Below, piece by piece: positions 29,559-42,300 of a DNA stretch of 64,000 nucleotides; positions within the stretch are counted from its first letter, which is position 1; every line of letters begins with the position of its first letter. The notes beneath the pieces are model-generated. The model was not told the origin of the DNA. It ran no database searches and worked only from the letters and a program-made list of their open reading frames with translations. Where the stretch lies: NCBI RefSeq assembly GCF_034702125.1, contig NC_085876.1:5021864-5085863 (forward strand), read 5' to 3'. A program made the translations under genes and the position numbers. Origin of the DNA: Engraulis encrasicolus (Eukaryota; Chordata; Actinopteri; Clupeiformes; Engraulidae).

Positions 29559-29700
29559 TGCGTAAGACGTCTTGACTGCCTGAAGAAGAAAATTGAAGAG
29601 AAATAACCAGCTTGCTTAGCCGGTTGTCCAATTCATTCACACAAGCAGGCGGCCACTTCCAATGTGTTGTGCGACAACAACGGAACTTATCTCGCCACCA
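29554..29700 (-). promoter_or_regulatory. ilf2: ILF2 first exon and promoter area
   Basis: The start codon is at 29558-29556, and after ATGAG the sequence GTAATTGCC forms the donor. The 5' UTR must extend toward about 29,600-29,700. An ETS-like GGAA core lies at 29681-29684 on the plus strand. No TATA box is obvious. The transcription start is inferred, not seen. A 2.2-kb inverted-repeat element begins only about 240 bp further upstream, so the promoter is short or partly transposon-bounded. Confidence 0.45.
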
Positions 29701-29938
29701 TCCGCTTCACACATCAAACATAAAAGTCTACGGCAGGCCCAGAGCCATACATAAAGATCTAAACGGCTCTGGGTAGGCCGAGGGTTTGTTGTTGCTTTTT
29801 TATGTTTTAGATAGTCACAAAAATGAAGCTGAAAAAATATGTGCACAAGTGCTTGCTTCTGTTAATGTGCGTATGCCGGAAAACATGAAATATATCTTTT
29901 ATTTTGAAAGCTTTTTTCATTGGCAGTCGTTGGCTTGT

Positions 29939-32094
29939 AGCAACCCAATGTAAGTAGGCGGCTGGATGTGAGTGCCCGGATATCCGCCCGAGTATTTACG
30001 TCTATTTTACCTCAGCTACTCGCGTTCGGTCGTGTATTTACGACAGTTTAACCTCAGCTACTTGATTTCGGTCCGATTTGAGTCTGACTGAAGGAGGGAC
30101 ATAGGTGCCGTGCGTAAAGAGCCCACCGCACATCGCCGTTTCGGCGACACCAGAAAGTTCCTTGATCTCCCAATCAAAGGAATAGACCCTGTGACATCAA
30201 AATAATAATAAAAAAGTATACAATGAAATTATAACTTAAAACCGAATTGATTTGGGTGTGAAAAATAAACTGTCTCAACCGGGCACCCAAAGGGAATTCA
30301 TCAAAAGATAACGGCGTTACTTTCTCGTCGGCATTATTTTGTGTTTATTATCCAGGAGGACTGAGCTGAAAACTGCAGCAGTCACCTTGCACAGTTCTAG
30401 CTGCTCCGAAGTACGTGCGTGTCTAAGCAAATCATCCTGCCCATTCGCAATGTTAAATAAAAAGTTTTGCACAAGGCTAGGCTATAGTCTAAAATAGACA
30501 CTGGAATAGCCCGTTTCGGAAGGCATTAAAGTCACGAGTTTACCCAGTCTAAATGTAGCTAGCACCCGGGAAGTTTCTGAGTTTTAGGCCTACTCCTTAC
30601 ATTAGTGAAACATATAGGATATCCAACAAGTTAAAAGAATATCTGGGCATATGTGACGGAGGTCATCTTGCACCTGTTCACCCCCCTCGGGGATCGAACG
30701 TGCGACCTCGTCAACTACAACGGTTCGGCAATGGGAGGCACAGTACGATACCGCTGGGCCAAGAGACTAGTCTCTCGGCCCAACGGCACGAGACTGTATG
30801 AGGCTATCGGAGGGAGGTTTACAAACGTTCCACGCCAACTCTGTGCTAGTTAGCCTCCGTTACACTCTCCCCCTTAAACCTCACTCCCATCCGGGTCACG
30901 GCACCACTGTGACGGAGGTCATCTTGCACCTGTTCACCCCCCTCGGGGATCGAACGTGCGACCTCGTCAACTACAACGGTTCGGCAATGGGAGGCACAGT
31001 ACGATACCGCTGGGCCAAGAGACTAGTCTCTCGGCCCAACGGCACGAGACTGTATGAGGCTATCGGAGGGAGGTTTACAAACGTTCCACGCCAACTCTGT
31101 GCTAGTTAGCCTCCGTTACACATAACATTTAAAAGTGTCAGTGCAGAATTAAACTGGGCGCTGAATATAAATATTGGAGCCATTCTCCCTCCGTGTCTAG
31201 ATACAGTCAGAGGCGCGCGCGCACGCTCTTATTTCTGTATTATATGAAAATATCCTAAAACGGTCACAACATCAGAGGACCTTCGTGGTGGAGGATAGTT
31301 GCGGCGGGGGCCGAGACCGAGTTGTTACGGGACACTCTTAATATTATTGAAGGGACAGACCATGCTCGATACTTTACCCGGTCTAAATGTAGCCCTCGAA
31401 AAGTTATGCCGCATAGGCCTATTGTGCAGATTGATGCCAAGAACACGTGAAACTAGGCACATTGGAGACTAAAGCCTATAATTTAGACATAGCCTATTCA
31501 TTTGATTGTGCTACGTAAACTTAAAAGTGTCAGTACACAATCAAGCGGGACGCTGAAATATTGGAGCCAGTAACTTCGTGTCCGGTGGACAGCCTATTGT
31601 GCAGACGTGTGTGCACGCACAACTATTTCTCTCCCATTGCTAATCAAGCCTCCGATCTCCAAAAAGACACGGGCACTCAGGATAACCGTTTACACGAGCT
31701 GTTTAAATAATGTGATGCACGTTCTTCATGACATGGCATGGTTTGGCCACCCTAAATTCAACATGACTGCATTCGCACATATCGTTTAAACATCCATGAT
31801 GGAATTGTCACTCTTAATGTGCAAGTATTGGATATGAAAAAAAGATCCTAAAACGGTCACAACACCAGAGGACCCGTGGTGGTGTGGTGGATATTTGCCG
31901 CGGGGACCGAGGCCGAGTTGTTACGGTAGGCTACAGTCATATTATAGAAGGGACAGTCAGGCGACACAGCGCGACATAGGGTAGCTGTGGTACCGCAAAG
32001 CATTCCTGATGGTGGAAATGAATGCAAATGCATGCAAATACTCGGGCGGATATCCGGGCACTCACATCCAGCCGCCTATTTACATTGGGTTGCT
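29939..32094. mobile_element. 2.2-kb element with about 60-bp inverted ends
   Basis: The left end AGCAACCCAATGTAAGTAGG, then CGGCTGGATGTGAGTGCCCG and GATATCCGCCCGAGTATTT, is inverted at 32035-32094. The interior contains the 213-bp direct repeat pair (30652-31120) and two diverged copies of a further block, about 31131-31400 and 31519-31960, both with CCTAAAACGGTCACAACA and CCGAGTTGTTACGG. No transposase is recognised. The class is unknown. Confidence 0.7.
30652..31120 (-). repeat. Pair of 213-bp direct repeats with tRNA-like core
   Basis: Copies 30652-30864 and 30908-31120 appear identical and are separated by 43 bp. Each begins TGTGACGGAGG and ends CCTCCGTTACA, so each has inverted ends. 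On the minus strand the core reads GGCCCAGCGGTATCGTACTG and GTTCGATCCCCG, a tRNA-like A/B-box arrangement. It could be a SINE-type dimer or tandem array. It could also be a miniature element with terminal repeats. Confidence 0.8.
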
Positions 32095-32401
32095 CCATGG
32101 CTACCCGACGGAAGTTGTTCACTTCCTCTTATTATTTCTAGTACTCTGCTGCCACCTGCCGTGCGGGTGTATTTCGCACAATGATACAGTAAGTAAGGAT
32201 TTCGCATCATCTTTGAGAAATCGTGATAGGTGTTGTTGACTTCATATAAGCCTACTTCTTACATAGGATAATCATGACATATTCTGATGCCTTTATTGGG
32301 TGTCATAGTATGTTATATAGCCATTAAAGTTCCCCAATGTACACGCACGGTGGAACCTTACACATAGGAAGTAATACAATTTTACACCAACGTGACGTAA
32401 G

Positions 32402-32473
32402 AGCAGAGTGGCGCAGCGGAAGCGTGCTGGGCCCATAACCCAGAGGTCGATGGATCGAAACCATCCTCTGCTA
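32402..32473 (+). tRNA. Initiator tRNA-Met (CAT)
   Basis: A complete 72-nt cloverleaf. Acceptor stem AGCAGAG pairs with CTCTGCT. The D arm is GCGCAGCGGAAGCG. The anticodon arm is CTGGG-CCCATAA-CCCAG with anticodon CAT. The T arm is GATGG-ATCGAAA-CCATC, where the ATCG replacing TTCG marks eukaryotic initiator tRNA. A TTTT run about 6 bases downstream fits Pol III termination. There is no intron. It lies alone between ILF2 and CHTOP. Confidence 0.97.
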
Positions 32474-33110
32474 AGTATTTTCCAACATTTGTGAAGATGG
32501 AATGGGATGCATTTTAATGAAACTCTCAGAACTACCGACTCAATGTAAATCTGCTGTTAGTAATAAAAAACGATTTAGACATCCTCTTCACGTCTAAATG
32601 AAAGGCCTACCATAGCGAAATAAATAGGCCTGTAGGTCACAGAGAACAACTTCAAAACAGCACAAGGCTCAAATAAAGTAGGGCTACTGTGTAGTAACTC
32701 AACCGTATAACAGACAGAATAGGCCTAAATGTTTTTAAAATGTAGCGTATTTACCATAAGCCTACTTCAGAAGCACTTGACATGACAAATTCGAGTCTCA
32801 AGTGTAGATAGCCAACCAAACCAACTTCTGATGCAAACTGTGAAATTTTAAATCATCACATATTTTCCTCCAAACAATAATTTTATTTGGCTGTAATAAC
32901 TGTTTTTATTGCCAAAAACATCCATCTTACTAACATTAAATGCTGACAGCATTTTGAGTATAGTAGTTTAATCAGCATTTTTATTATAGGTCTAGGCCTA
33001 TTCTCAAAACGCTAAGTGTCCCAACTTTGGAATCCAGCTCAGTTTCAATTCTGAAGTTATATCGAGGCAGGTCTCATTGCCCATTATACAGCCGAACTCA
33101 TGAAACCCAA
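32474..33110. other. No recognisable gene
   Basis: AT-rich. A solo end of the 42514-43946 element type, AAGTGTCCCAACTTTGGAAT, lies at about 33015-33034. Confidence 0.5.
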
Positions 33111-33126
33111 ATGCAACACAGTAGGC

Positions 33127-33299
33127 CAGTGGTCTCCAGTTGTTTTACCCAATGGCCAAATTATGTAGCGAAAATGAGGCCGAGGGCCAAACAAATCATC
33201 CGACTGTACAGTATGTCCACAAAAGCACAAGTTTTCATTTCTTCCAACTACCATGTGTTTGCCGTATCTGGCCCGCAGGCCGCCATTTGGAGACCACTG
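33127..33299. mobile_element. Small hAT-like MITE
   Basis: CAGTGGTCTCCAG at the left is inverted as TTGGAGACCACTG at the right, and both flanks carry GTAGGC. Related words (GGGCCAAATTATGTAG) recur at 33374-33410. Confidence 0.7.
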
Positions 33300-33581
33300 C
33301 GTAGGCCTGGAGTGGTGGTGTCAAATGGCTGTGGAGCATACTGTAATCTACAGTCTCCTATCATTTTTCTCCAAGGGCCAAATTATGTAGAGCAAGTGAG
33401 GCTGTGGGCCAAACCAATGCCCCAACCCAATGAGAAACAAGTTAGATGCCTGGACAGAGAGCAGATTTTTGCTTTCCCGTTTTCCCTTCTTGTTGATGTC
33501 TGTTATGATAAGATCTAACTGTCTGTGAATGCTTTGGAGAGATATGACCCACTTTTAGTGATCGAAAATCACACACATTAA

Positions 33582-34000
33582 GAGGAGCACTCCTGCCAAT
33601 TTCAATGTGCTGTTGTATTGCTCACGCTACCCTTGACTTGTCAGTGCCGGGTGACACCGCATTTTTTGGCTCAGCCATTTCCGAGATATGAACTATTCTA
33701 ATGGGGACAACTTTTGTTTACATTTAAAAAAAAACATTTTGTATTTATTCCCAAAAACATCCCAAAGGTTATGCAACATCAGCAGACTGCTAGCAAACAG
33801 CGATACCTTGTCGGAAAATATTTGGAGTAGGCCTATGTTCATTTAAAAAAAAAAAAAAATGTATACAAAAGTTGCCCAAAATTAGAATAGCTCATATCTC
33901 GGAAAGGGCTGAGCCAAAAAATGCGGCGTCACCGGGTACTGACAAGTCAAGGGTAGCGTGAGCAATACAACAGCACATTGAAATTGGCAGGAGTGCTCCT
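33582..34000. mobile_element. TTAA-flanked MITE (piggyBac/Kolobok type)
   Basis: TTAA at 33578-33581 and 34001-34004 flanks arms of about 150 bp that are inverse of each other (GGAGCACTCCTGCCAATTTC; CACGCTACCCTTGACTTGTC). The centre is A-rich. Confidence 0.85.
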
Positions 34001-34004
34001 TTAA

Positions 34005-36313
34005 CGCTTTCATTTGTTCTGATCTCATAGCGGGCCAAATGTTTTTGGATTTGGCCCGCGGGCCTTCGTTAGAGACCAAGGATCCACACACTTAGAGTAT
34101 GTTGATGGAACATTCCCCCAGAAACCGCAATTTCGGGACAAAGTGAATACAGGTTTTTCATTTCCTTTCAGGAAATGATCACCACCACACTGTATGAGAT
34201 GTATGAGGTTTCCCCAAACAACCTCGTTTAGTGAATACAGCACTCACTGTACAGGCCTATTATGAGGAGACGTTGTGGGCAGGTTGCACTGATCAAGGCA
34301 CAGGCCTACGGCCCAGGCCCCAAGAGCAAAGGGGGCCCTGAAGTCCAAGCCTCCATATTTCCATTATCGTGTTGTTTATTGGTACCTTTGACAACTGTAT
34401 TTTAAAATGTTCTTAGGGGACAAACCCCACAACCCCCACAACATAGAGTCTGCTACATCTGGCCTAAAGCTTTTTGGAAACTAGCAACACCAATGGATAG
34501 GGGCCTTTCTTGCTGGTTGGCCCAGAGGCCCGTGGACTCTGATGACTGAGAAGACTGTCTTTTGAGGGCCAACAGCCATCTTTTGTAGCTTTGAGGTATT
34601 TAACCATACCAGGGGAGCATTCCGAGACCCTGGCTCAGTAGTAAATAGGGTTAAGGTTACGGTACTTTGTGGTAGTGGCAAATCATTATATAAGAGCCTT
34701 GAGTGCTCAGTTTTTATAAATGATATCTATTAGCATATTTACAACTTTATATAGGTAAAGGTTAATTTAGCCAGGTTCATCATCACTTAAATTCTCAGAT
34801 CTTGGAGACAAACTTTCAATGGTCAATACAACCCTACCACCACCACCACCACCACCACCACTACTACTACTACTAATAATAATAGCCAGAAAGACATGTT
34901 AAACACTGTTTACTGTGGTTTCTCCCTCTGCCCAGTGCTCCATGGTTTAACACACAGAAGTAAACAAACCAACAAGGTCTAGGCAATGTTTTCATCAACC
35001 CACCATTTATACTGTACATACAATAGGGGCGACATTTTACAAAACACGCGCAAATCCACAGGGTGAGATTCTGTATCTCCAACTATTCAGCTCTGGAAAA
35101 AAAATCAAGAGATACATACAGCAACATCTCTGTATTCATTAGGAAAAACAAACAAAAATAAAATGCACCAAATATACTTGGAAAGACAAACAGTTTTTCA
35201 ACATAAGTCTTATAAAGTCACTCTGAAAACACACCAAAAGAAGCATTTATATGCCAAATCATTGATATATTCCCTTTTTTAATTATTGCTAAGTTATTCT
35301 GCATATTCTTTAAGCAAACAGAAAGCTGATGGATAACAGACCGATTACTTTAGTCTACATTTGCTGAACCCCCTACACACCAGCGAACCAAAACATCAGT
35401 AGTTTTATTAACATATTAAAAAATTATGAAATTAAAGAAAACAAACAAACAAACAAACAGAAAAACAAATGGAGATCTGCTTTGATGGGCGCAGAGCAAT
35501 GGGATGCACACATCACACCACTAGGGTGGAAGGCCAAAGGTATCCGCCAAACAGAACAAAAAACAAAAACACCACAAGACAGAGTCCTTTAGCTTTCAGA
35601 GTTAACATTCAGAACAATAGTGTACGTACAAAGAGTTTATCTGTGTAGTTTTCTTCAAGATCACGCGTCATGGCCTGGCCAGTGGTAGATATGGGCTCCC
35701 ATCCCATGTCATTTGGATTTGGAACAGTCCCATCAACTCGGTCTGTGCGTGTGTGCGCCAATCTATGGCATTTGGATCCACGTCTGCTTTAGCACACACC
35801 GCAATGCACGTGTACATTATGTGCGTGTGTGTGCTTGTGTGTCATCTTCAGATACCGATACATCATTGTTTGGTACGATCATATAAAATCACCTATAATA
35901 ATTATGAATAATATTAAGTCTTTATATCTGCAAGGACGCACGGAGCACTGCTCTCGTCGAGAGGGGGGAAAGAGACTCGCTGTGTCGTCAGTGACAGTGA
36001 CAGTGGGCAGTCGATCACTGGGTCGACCGGTCACCAAGAGCAAGTATGAAGGATCGTTGCTTCTCTCTCTCTGGCATGGTCACTCCAGGTATGTAAACAA
36101 GGGATGATGGGATGAAGGGAGGAGCAAGGGAAGGGAGGCAGGGGCGACAATGGGGACGTTATGGATGTTACACCTCTCTCTCTCTGACGTTGTCAGGGTC
36201 TGCCTGGACAATGTATGCAGGAATTAAAAAAGAAGGGATGGAGAAGGAATGGGTGACGATGGTGAAATTATGGATGCGTCTCTCTCTCTCCTCCTCTCCC
36301 TTTAGCCCTGTCT
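34005..36313. other. Gene-free stretch, partly probable CHTOP 3' UTR
   Basis: From 36313 leftward to about 35,400 is the likely CHTOP 3' UTR. 34840-34882 is a short (ACC)n/(ACT)n/(AAT)n array. The rest is unassigned. Confidence 0.4.
35403..35408 (-). promoter_or_regulatory. Candidate CHTOP polyadenylation signal
   Basis: TTTATT on the plus strand reads AATAAA on the CHTOP strand about 0.9 kb past the stop. It is the clearest hexamer I found in this A-rich segment, but no cleavage evidence is available. Confidence 0.3.
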
Positions 36314-39300
36314 CTATTCCATACCGTCGGGGTCTGCCTGGGCCATGTACGCGTCCAGCTCAGCGTCCAGGTGTCCCTTGGTCTTGGACATGTAGGCGTC
36401 CAGCTGGTTGTCCAGCTGCTCCCGGGTCACCTGGGGGCCAGCACCGCCCCGACCCCGGCCTCCCCGACCGCGGCCTCCTCGCCCACGCCCAACGAAGCCA
36501 CCGCGACCACGCATGCCTCCACGACCTAGCAAAAAAAACAAAAACAAACGTATACTTTTAGGGGTTCTACCATCATGTTTCATAGGAAACAAAGCCTTTT
36601 TAATGTTGATGGTGAGGTGTCCAACCCCTCACCACCTTGACCAATGAAAATTTAAGGGAAAAACTGGATCCTATCACCACAAAACAAGTAAAAAACTAAT
36701 GAAAGAACATATCTTTCTCATCTGGTTCCTCTGAAGAGATGTCAAAAGTAGAAGTACATTAATGGTGTAACTATACGGACAGATAGCAGGCGTTCAAAGA
36801 TCTAAAACGCTGCCGAGTCAAACCTGGAAAGCAGAGATCAGGTGCGATGGACACGGCAGATGATTCAACCTGAAACATTCGATCAGGGAGACCAACCAAC
36901 GGAAGCTTGTGTTGAGAAAAATGTTAACATTCTATTGGCTGCCGCCTGCTGCAGTCAAGCTCATTACATATTTTTCGCTGAAGTTCAACTTCTATTTGAA
37001 TGCTGCCATCTGCCCTAGAAACGCTTTTGCAGCTTCTGCCGCTTGGTCTTCCATACAACGTCAATTACTTCGGCCACTAAGTTTACACGCTCTCAACGCC
37101 TGCTATTTGTCCGTACAATAAGTACAACAGTAATACATATTATTATATAGCTGTTACAGCATTTCCGCCATTGTACCTAATGAGGTAGCTAGACTGTGTT
37201 GTCACTGAAAAAGACTAAAAATCCAATTCAAATTTGATCCAATCAGCGCTGAGTCAGCTGATCATAAGACAAGTACACAGCTCTACTAGTTACTAATATA
37301 AGTTCCCCGTGTTGTTTTTTATTGGTAACATTTACTTTTGACACCTTTGCTCCTCTGGGTTAGTCAATAATAATAGCAGCAATATTTACAAAATAATTAA
37401 CTAATATGAACTAGTATGACCAAAGTATAGTAATTTTGAAACTAAAAATGTCTATTTCTGGAAATTCAAAATGGCGGACCATGGAGAAGATTCCCCTTTT
37501 CATGTATGAAAAATGCTAATTTTTTCAGTCATAATGATGGTGGTGGTAAATGTTCATGGAAAAAGAAACATTTCTGACAGCATGAATTCTGGATATAGAC
37601 AACCAAAATAATTTCTCAGTGCACCTTAAATAATACAGTCCCCCCAGGAAATCGCGATGTTGCGATCGCGTCGTTTTTCGCAACTTCAATGAATTCCCGC
37701 GAATTCTGCGCGAGAGCGCAACTTTAACCAATCACCGCGATTTCCCGCAACTTTGAACACTTTGAACCAATCCATGTTGCGCTGACTTCACTGACGTCGA
37801 CAAACTTCCTTTCAAAAAGGATAATACAATAAAAAATACAATAAAAAAGTAACCTAGCAATCAGTCCCAGCACTTTACTATGCATGTACAAAGTTGTCGG
37901 TGAGGGGGAAAAAACTAATAAATACGAATGTAGGAAACGCCATGTTCTCATTGCACGTCTGCTCGCATGGTCACAGTAGGGAAAATGTATGACTACTAGT
38001 CTGGCATAACCAATAGGCCTACATTTTTAAAATGTGGTAGGCCTACATAAATATATAGCCTAATTAACACTTCATGACAGTCATCTAGGCTACATTACGC
38101 CAAGTATAGGGCTCCTACAACAAGATGTGTTTTCTTTTTTCTAAAGCGGTCCACCTGCTGGACCACTTTGGTGTTTGACTTGTGCGCATACAGAAGGCAA
38201 CATTTTCCCTCCGAATTGAGATGCGCAAATGCCTTGTCCACAACAAAGCAGTAATTTCCATCCTTCATTGTGAATGCTGCGTGCGTGCCTGGCCGATATA
38301 GTAATCTCTTTCGCGCAAATTGGGCTATGGGTTCACGTTAGCCGGCTGTGGCCGGACATTGGCCGTTTGCATGCATGAATGACCGGCAAAATAAAATGTG
38401 GCCGGACAAAATGTCCGACAAAAATGACTGCAATCAGTCAGTAAATAATATTAGCTCATTTTAAATAGGCCTACTTAACGTTACAAAAGACCAGTAGGCC
38501 TAATATGAAACTGAACAAAACTGAAAATATTTGTGAATAGCCTATGTAAATGAACTTGTCATAAGCAGCACGCAATATTGCTTGCGCTCTCGTCCCCACC
38601 GTCGTTGTCCCCAATCACGTTATGCTTATAATCACTTGACTCACGCTGGCTGCTGTGCTGTCGAGGAACGATTCTGTTTTGTTGTGGGCTATTTTTTACC
38701 AATATATCAGTGAACACAACAAAGGGCATTGCATTTGCAAAACCGTTTCATGCCCTTTGAGAAGTCAAGCCTAACAGTTTGGGACTCAATGGCATGCGCA
38801 GCATTGCATCACTTTCACTTTTACCTCTGCTGAAAAATGGTGGTGGATCTCCAAGTAGGCTACAGCCTACAGAGGGTCAAGTTAAACATTCCAGAGAACG
38901 ATGGACTCGCGAGAAGTCCCAGTGAAAGTGCATGCAGGGCTTTAGGCCTATAACTGTTTTCATCACCGGCCAAAATGTGTAGCCCATATGAGCATCGTTG
39001 ACAGCTGAGACCTTCGTTCTGCAGGCGACGGGGTGTTTTATAGATAACAATGTCGTCGTCTTTTATATTCACAAGAGCACCAAAATTAATATAATTTCTG
39101 AGCATTATTCAGCAAGCACCCTTCACAAAAGGAAATCTGTGAACTCCATCCTCGTTACATTGAATGATGATCATCAGCCAGACGGCGCGGGAGAACAAAA
39201 AAAAAACCTAGGCTATGCCTTCTTTCGAAAGCGACCCCTCTCTCTGCTTTTATTTGTGTTGCTTTTGACAAGCTTGAAACTTAAACGCCGACACAGGCAG

Positions 39301-42300
39301 GCTATGTGTAGCAGACGACTCACATTAACCAGGATTTCAGTCAGTTCCTGTCGCGCAGCCTCTTCAACTGGGTGGACATGCCCAATTCCGCCCGCCTACT
39401 TATAGTTAATTATGTATCCACTTTTTTTAAGTCAGGAATGGATATCGACATGATACGAAGTTTGTATGCTTACAATTTGAAACGGTGATGACATTTAAAC
39501 GGCCATACACAGCATTGTAATGAAGGGTGTCGTAATGGCAGCATGAAAGAGATGGAACTTTTCACAACGACATTGTGGCTAAAAACTCGCCCAGGCAGCT
39601 TCCCTGCTTTGCCTAAGAACCAAAATTATAATATAAAAATGGAAATAATATAAAAACACCAGAGGACTGGAATGTGGCAGTGTTCTTTACTTTCAAGCGT
39701 GGGGAAACACATTAAAATCGCAACAAAAATCGCACCTTTCACTTCATGCCGCAACAAAATCGCAACAACACAGTAAGAAGCTCCGCAACTTTTATCGCGA
39801 TTTTCTGGAAATCCTCGTGCACCATCTGGCAATTCCGACCGCGATTTTTTGAGAAAATGCCCGCGATTTCCTGGTGGGACTGATAATAGTAATGCATGCC
39901 ATTAAAGGCAGAATGTGTATTTCTTTGGCTATTTCCTTACAGATTTCAAGGCAATCGGTGGCAGCCATTTTTTGGAGAAAGAAATGGAAATGAATGGAGA
40001 AGGGGGCTCACCTCTGTCAAAAAATGGCTTAATAATGTGAAATTGTCCATCAACAATAGAACAGCAGTTGAAGTGTGTTGCTGAATATTGACATAATTAA
40101 TACAATTCGATTTTTAAATGTATTTCATCGACTCATGTTTTAAGTAGATATTTAGCCTGACAGTTCAAATCTGGTATTTGATTAATGTGTTACTTCATAT
40201 TCACACAGTTTTAGACACCGGAGGTAGGCGTGTTTTCCATTGACTTAAGGTGCTTACACTACCTACACAAGATGGGAGGGTGCATGTGCCGTTTCCCAGT
40301 GCATGTCACCTCTATTCTAATGTTCTACCTCTATGGTCCAGTACCCACCTTTCCCTCTGGCTCCTCCAGCTCCTCCGCGTGCTCCTCCTCTGCCCATTAG
40401 AGGGCCCCCTCTGGTGGGTCCTCCTCCTCCCCTCTGCCTCATGCCCCTTCTCAGACCTCCTCGGCCCGGGCCCCCGCGACCACGCATCTGGCCCATGCCT
40501 ACAGAGGAGAAGACGCCACACACACATTACTCAAGACATACATCCTGGGAATAGAGAACACACTCAATGGCAGTCTGCCACAACAGCCTAACACACATTT
40601 GTACTGACTGGCACCTGCCAATCATAAACATCCACAACCAGATAGCACTCATCATGGTGAATTGAAGAGGGAAGAGGCAAGTGGGTGTTTTCTCTGCAGT
40701 TGCTTTTGTTGTGTGCTTACTGTGTTGCAGACATGGTGTTAGCTTTGAAACGTCAACCGTTTTTGTTTTTTTTACTTCCAAGTCACTGGAAACCTAATTT
40801 GTTGTCCAACACTGACTAACGTGCTCTCAACGTCCCTGTACTCCCACAGAAACCGGAGGAGCTGGCTGAGCGTGTCACTCATTGCCTGATGTGGTTGCAT
40901 GGCAACACTGGCCACAAAACTGGCGGTCTGAACAATACCAACAGCAGCAGCAGAGGCTTGGAGCCGCCAGTTCTGATGCAGAGTTCCAGAGGTTCCATTA
41001 ATAGCGCATTCCACCCACACGGGATGTTCCCGACTGCCCTGATCAGATTCCAACATGGTGTACCTCTGGCAACAGCAGCAACATTCCAACTGCCTCTCCT
41101 CTCCTCCCCACATGACTGAGCAGTTACGTGTCCCTGACAAAGTCATCTGAAAAGGCAACTAATACATACAATACATGGACTTAATTCTGGGCCCCCGTCT
41201 CTCTCCCTGGGCCCGGGTCAACTGACAACCCCACCCACCCTGTATGTAACGACTGGCATACATTACTGCTACACCTGTGGAAGTCATATCTCCTACCCAG
41301 GTGCTGCTGAGCTGTCATTATGGGGTTATAAAGTGACAGCATTAGCAGCCGTTTTAGCGTGTGAGTGACAGCAGCATCTGCAGCGCTGTACTGGTGGTAG
41401 TGTTGGTGGTGGAGGGGTGGGGTGCAGTGAGGTGCTGACAGCCCCAGCAGGAGAGCTGAGTGGGGTTACCCTGAGTGGGAATCCCCCCAGGGACATCCAC
41501 AGCAGCTGGCACGGCACCAGGGCTCCAGCAACAGCTGCCAGGTGTCCTCGACACCGCCTGCCTGGCTCATACTGTGCTACAGAGAGATGTAGACACCCAC
41601 ACACAACACACCCAACATGTATGGCTCTCGCTAATTCCATATGCAACACAAGCATGTGTGGCCATTATAAAACACGGTTCTCAAACTTCTGCTGGCCCTG
41701 CTACTGCATGGGCTGACTGACTTCCATTATTGGAGATTGAGACTAAGACCAATGAACTTGCACATCTCTACTGTAAATCCAATAGATATATTGACCTCTG
41801 GATGTGAGTTTGACCCTCATTCCTCCTCTATGTCTCTCTCCCTTTTGATTGCATTCTGAATGTAAGTGCTCCCCTCATGCCTGCTCCTCTTCCTCCGCGT
41901 CCCCTCATGCCTCCGCGTGCTGCTCGCACGTGCACACACACACCACTGTCTCTCTCTTTCCAACTGACCTCTGAATGCAAGTGCTCCCCTCATGCCGGCT
42001 CCTCTTCCTCCGCGGCCTCTCATGCCTCCGCGTGCTGCTCCCCTCATCCCGAATCCTCCTCGGACCCCCACAGCTCCGCGCATCATCATGCCCCCCACCG
42101 GCCGCCCCAGACGCGCCTGGATGTTACTCTTCCCCAGACGCTGTTTCAGGCTCTACACACGCACGCACACGCACGCACACACACACACACAGGGTCAATA
42201 GGAGGAACAGCACATAATCTAAATCTGCTCCACAAAGTGCACTGTAGGCTCATAATACCCACAGTTAACTTGTACCAGTGAATGAATCACTCTACACTAA

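Noticed and set aside
30653..31109. Two identical peptides in the direct repeats
   Set aside because: They are the same repeat translated twice; the tRNA-like minus strand explains the sequence better.
33027..33518. 163-codon plus-strand open frame
   Set aside because: Runs through a hAT MITE and its diverged neighbour; words such as GPQAA and LWAKPMP come from repeat sequence.
36112..36647. Pro/Arg-rich plus-strand frames at 36112-36561 and 36408-36647
   Set aside because: Antisense shadow of the RGG-coding CHTOP exon.
38998..39405. 135-codon plus-strand open frame in CHTOP intron 4
   Set aside because: Inside the 2.25-kb element; no recognised domain; the minus-strand run at 38108-38340 is the more protein-like one.
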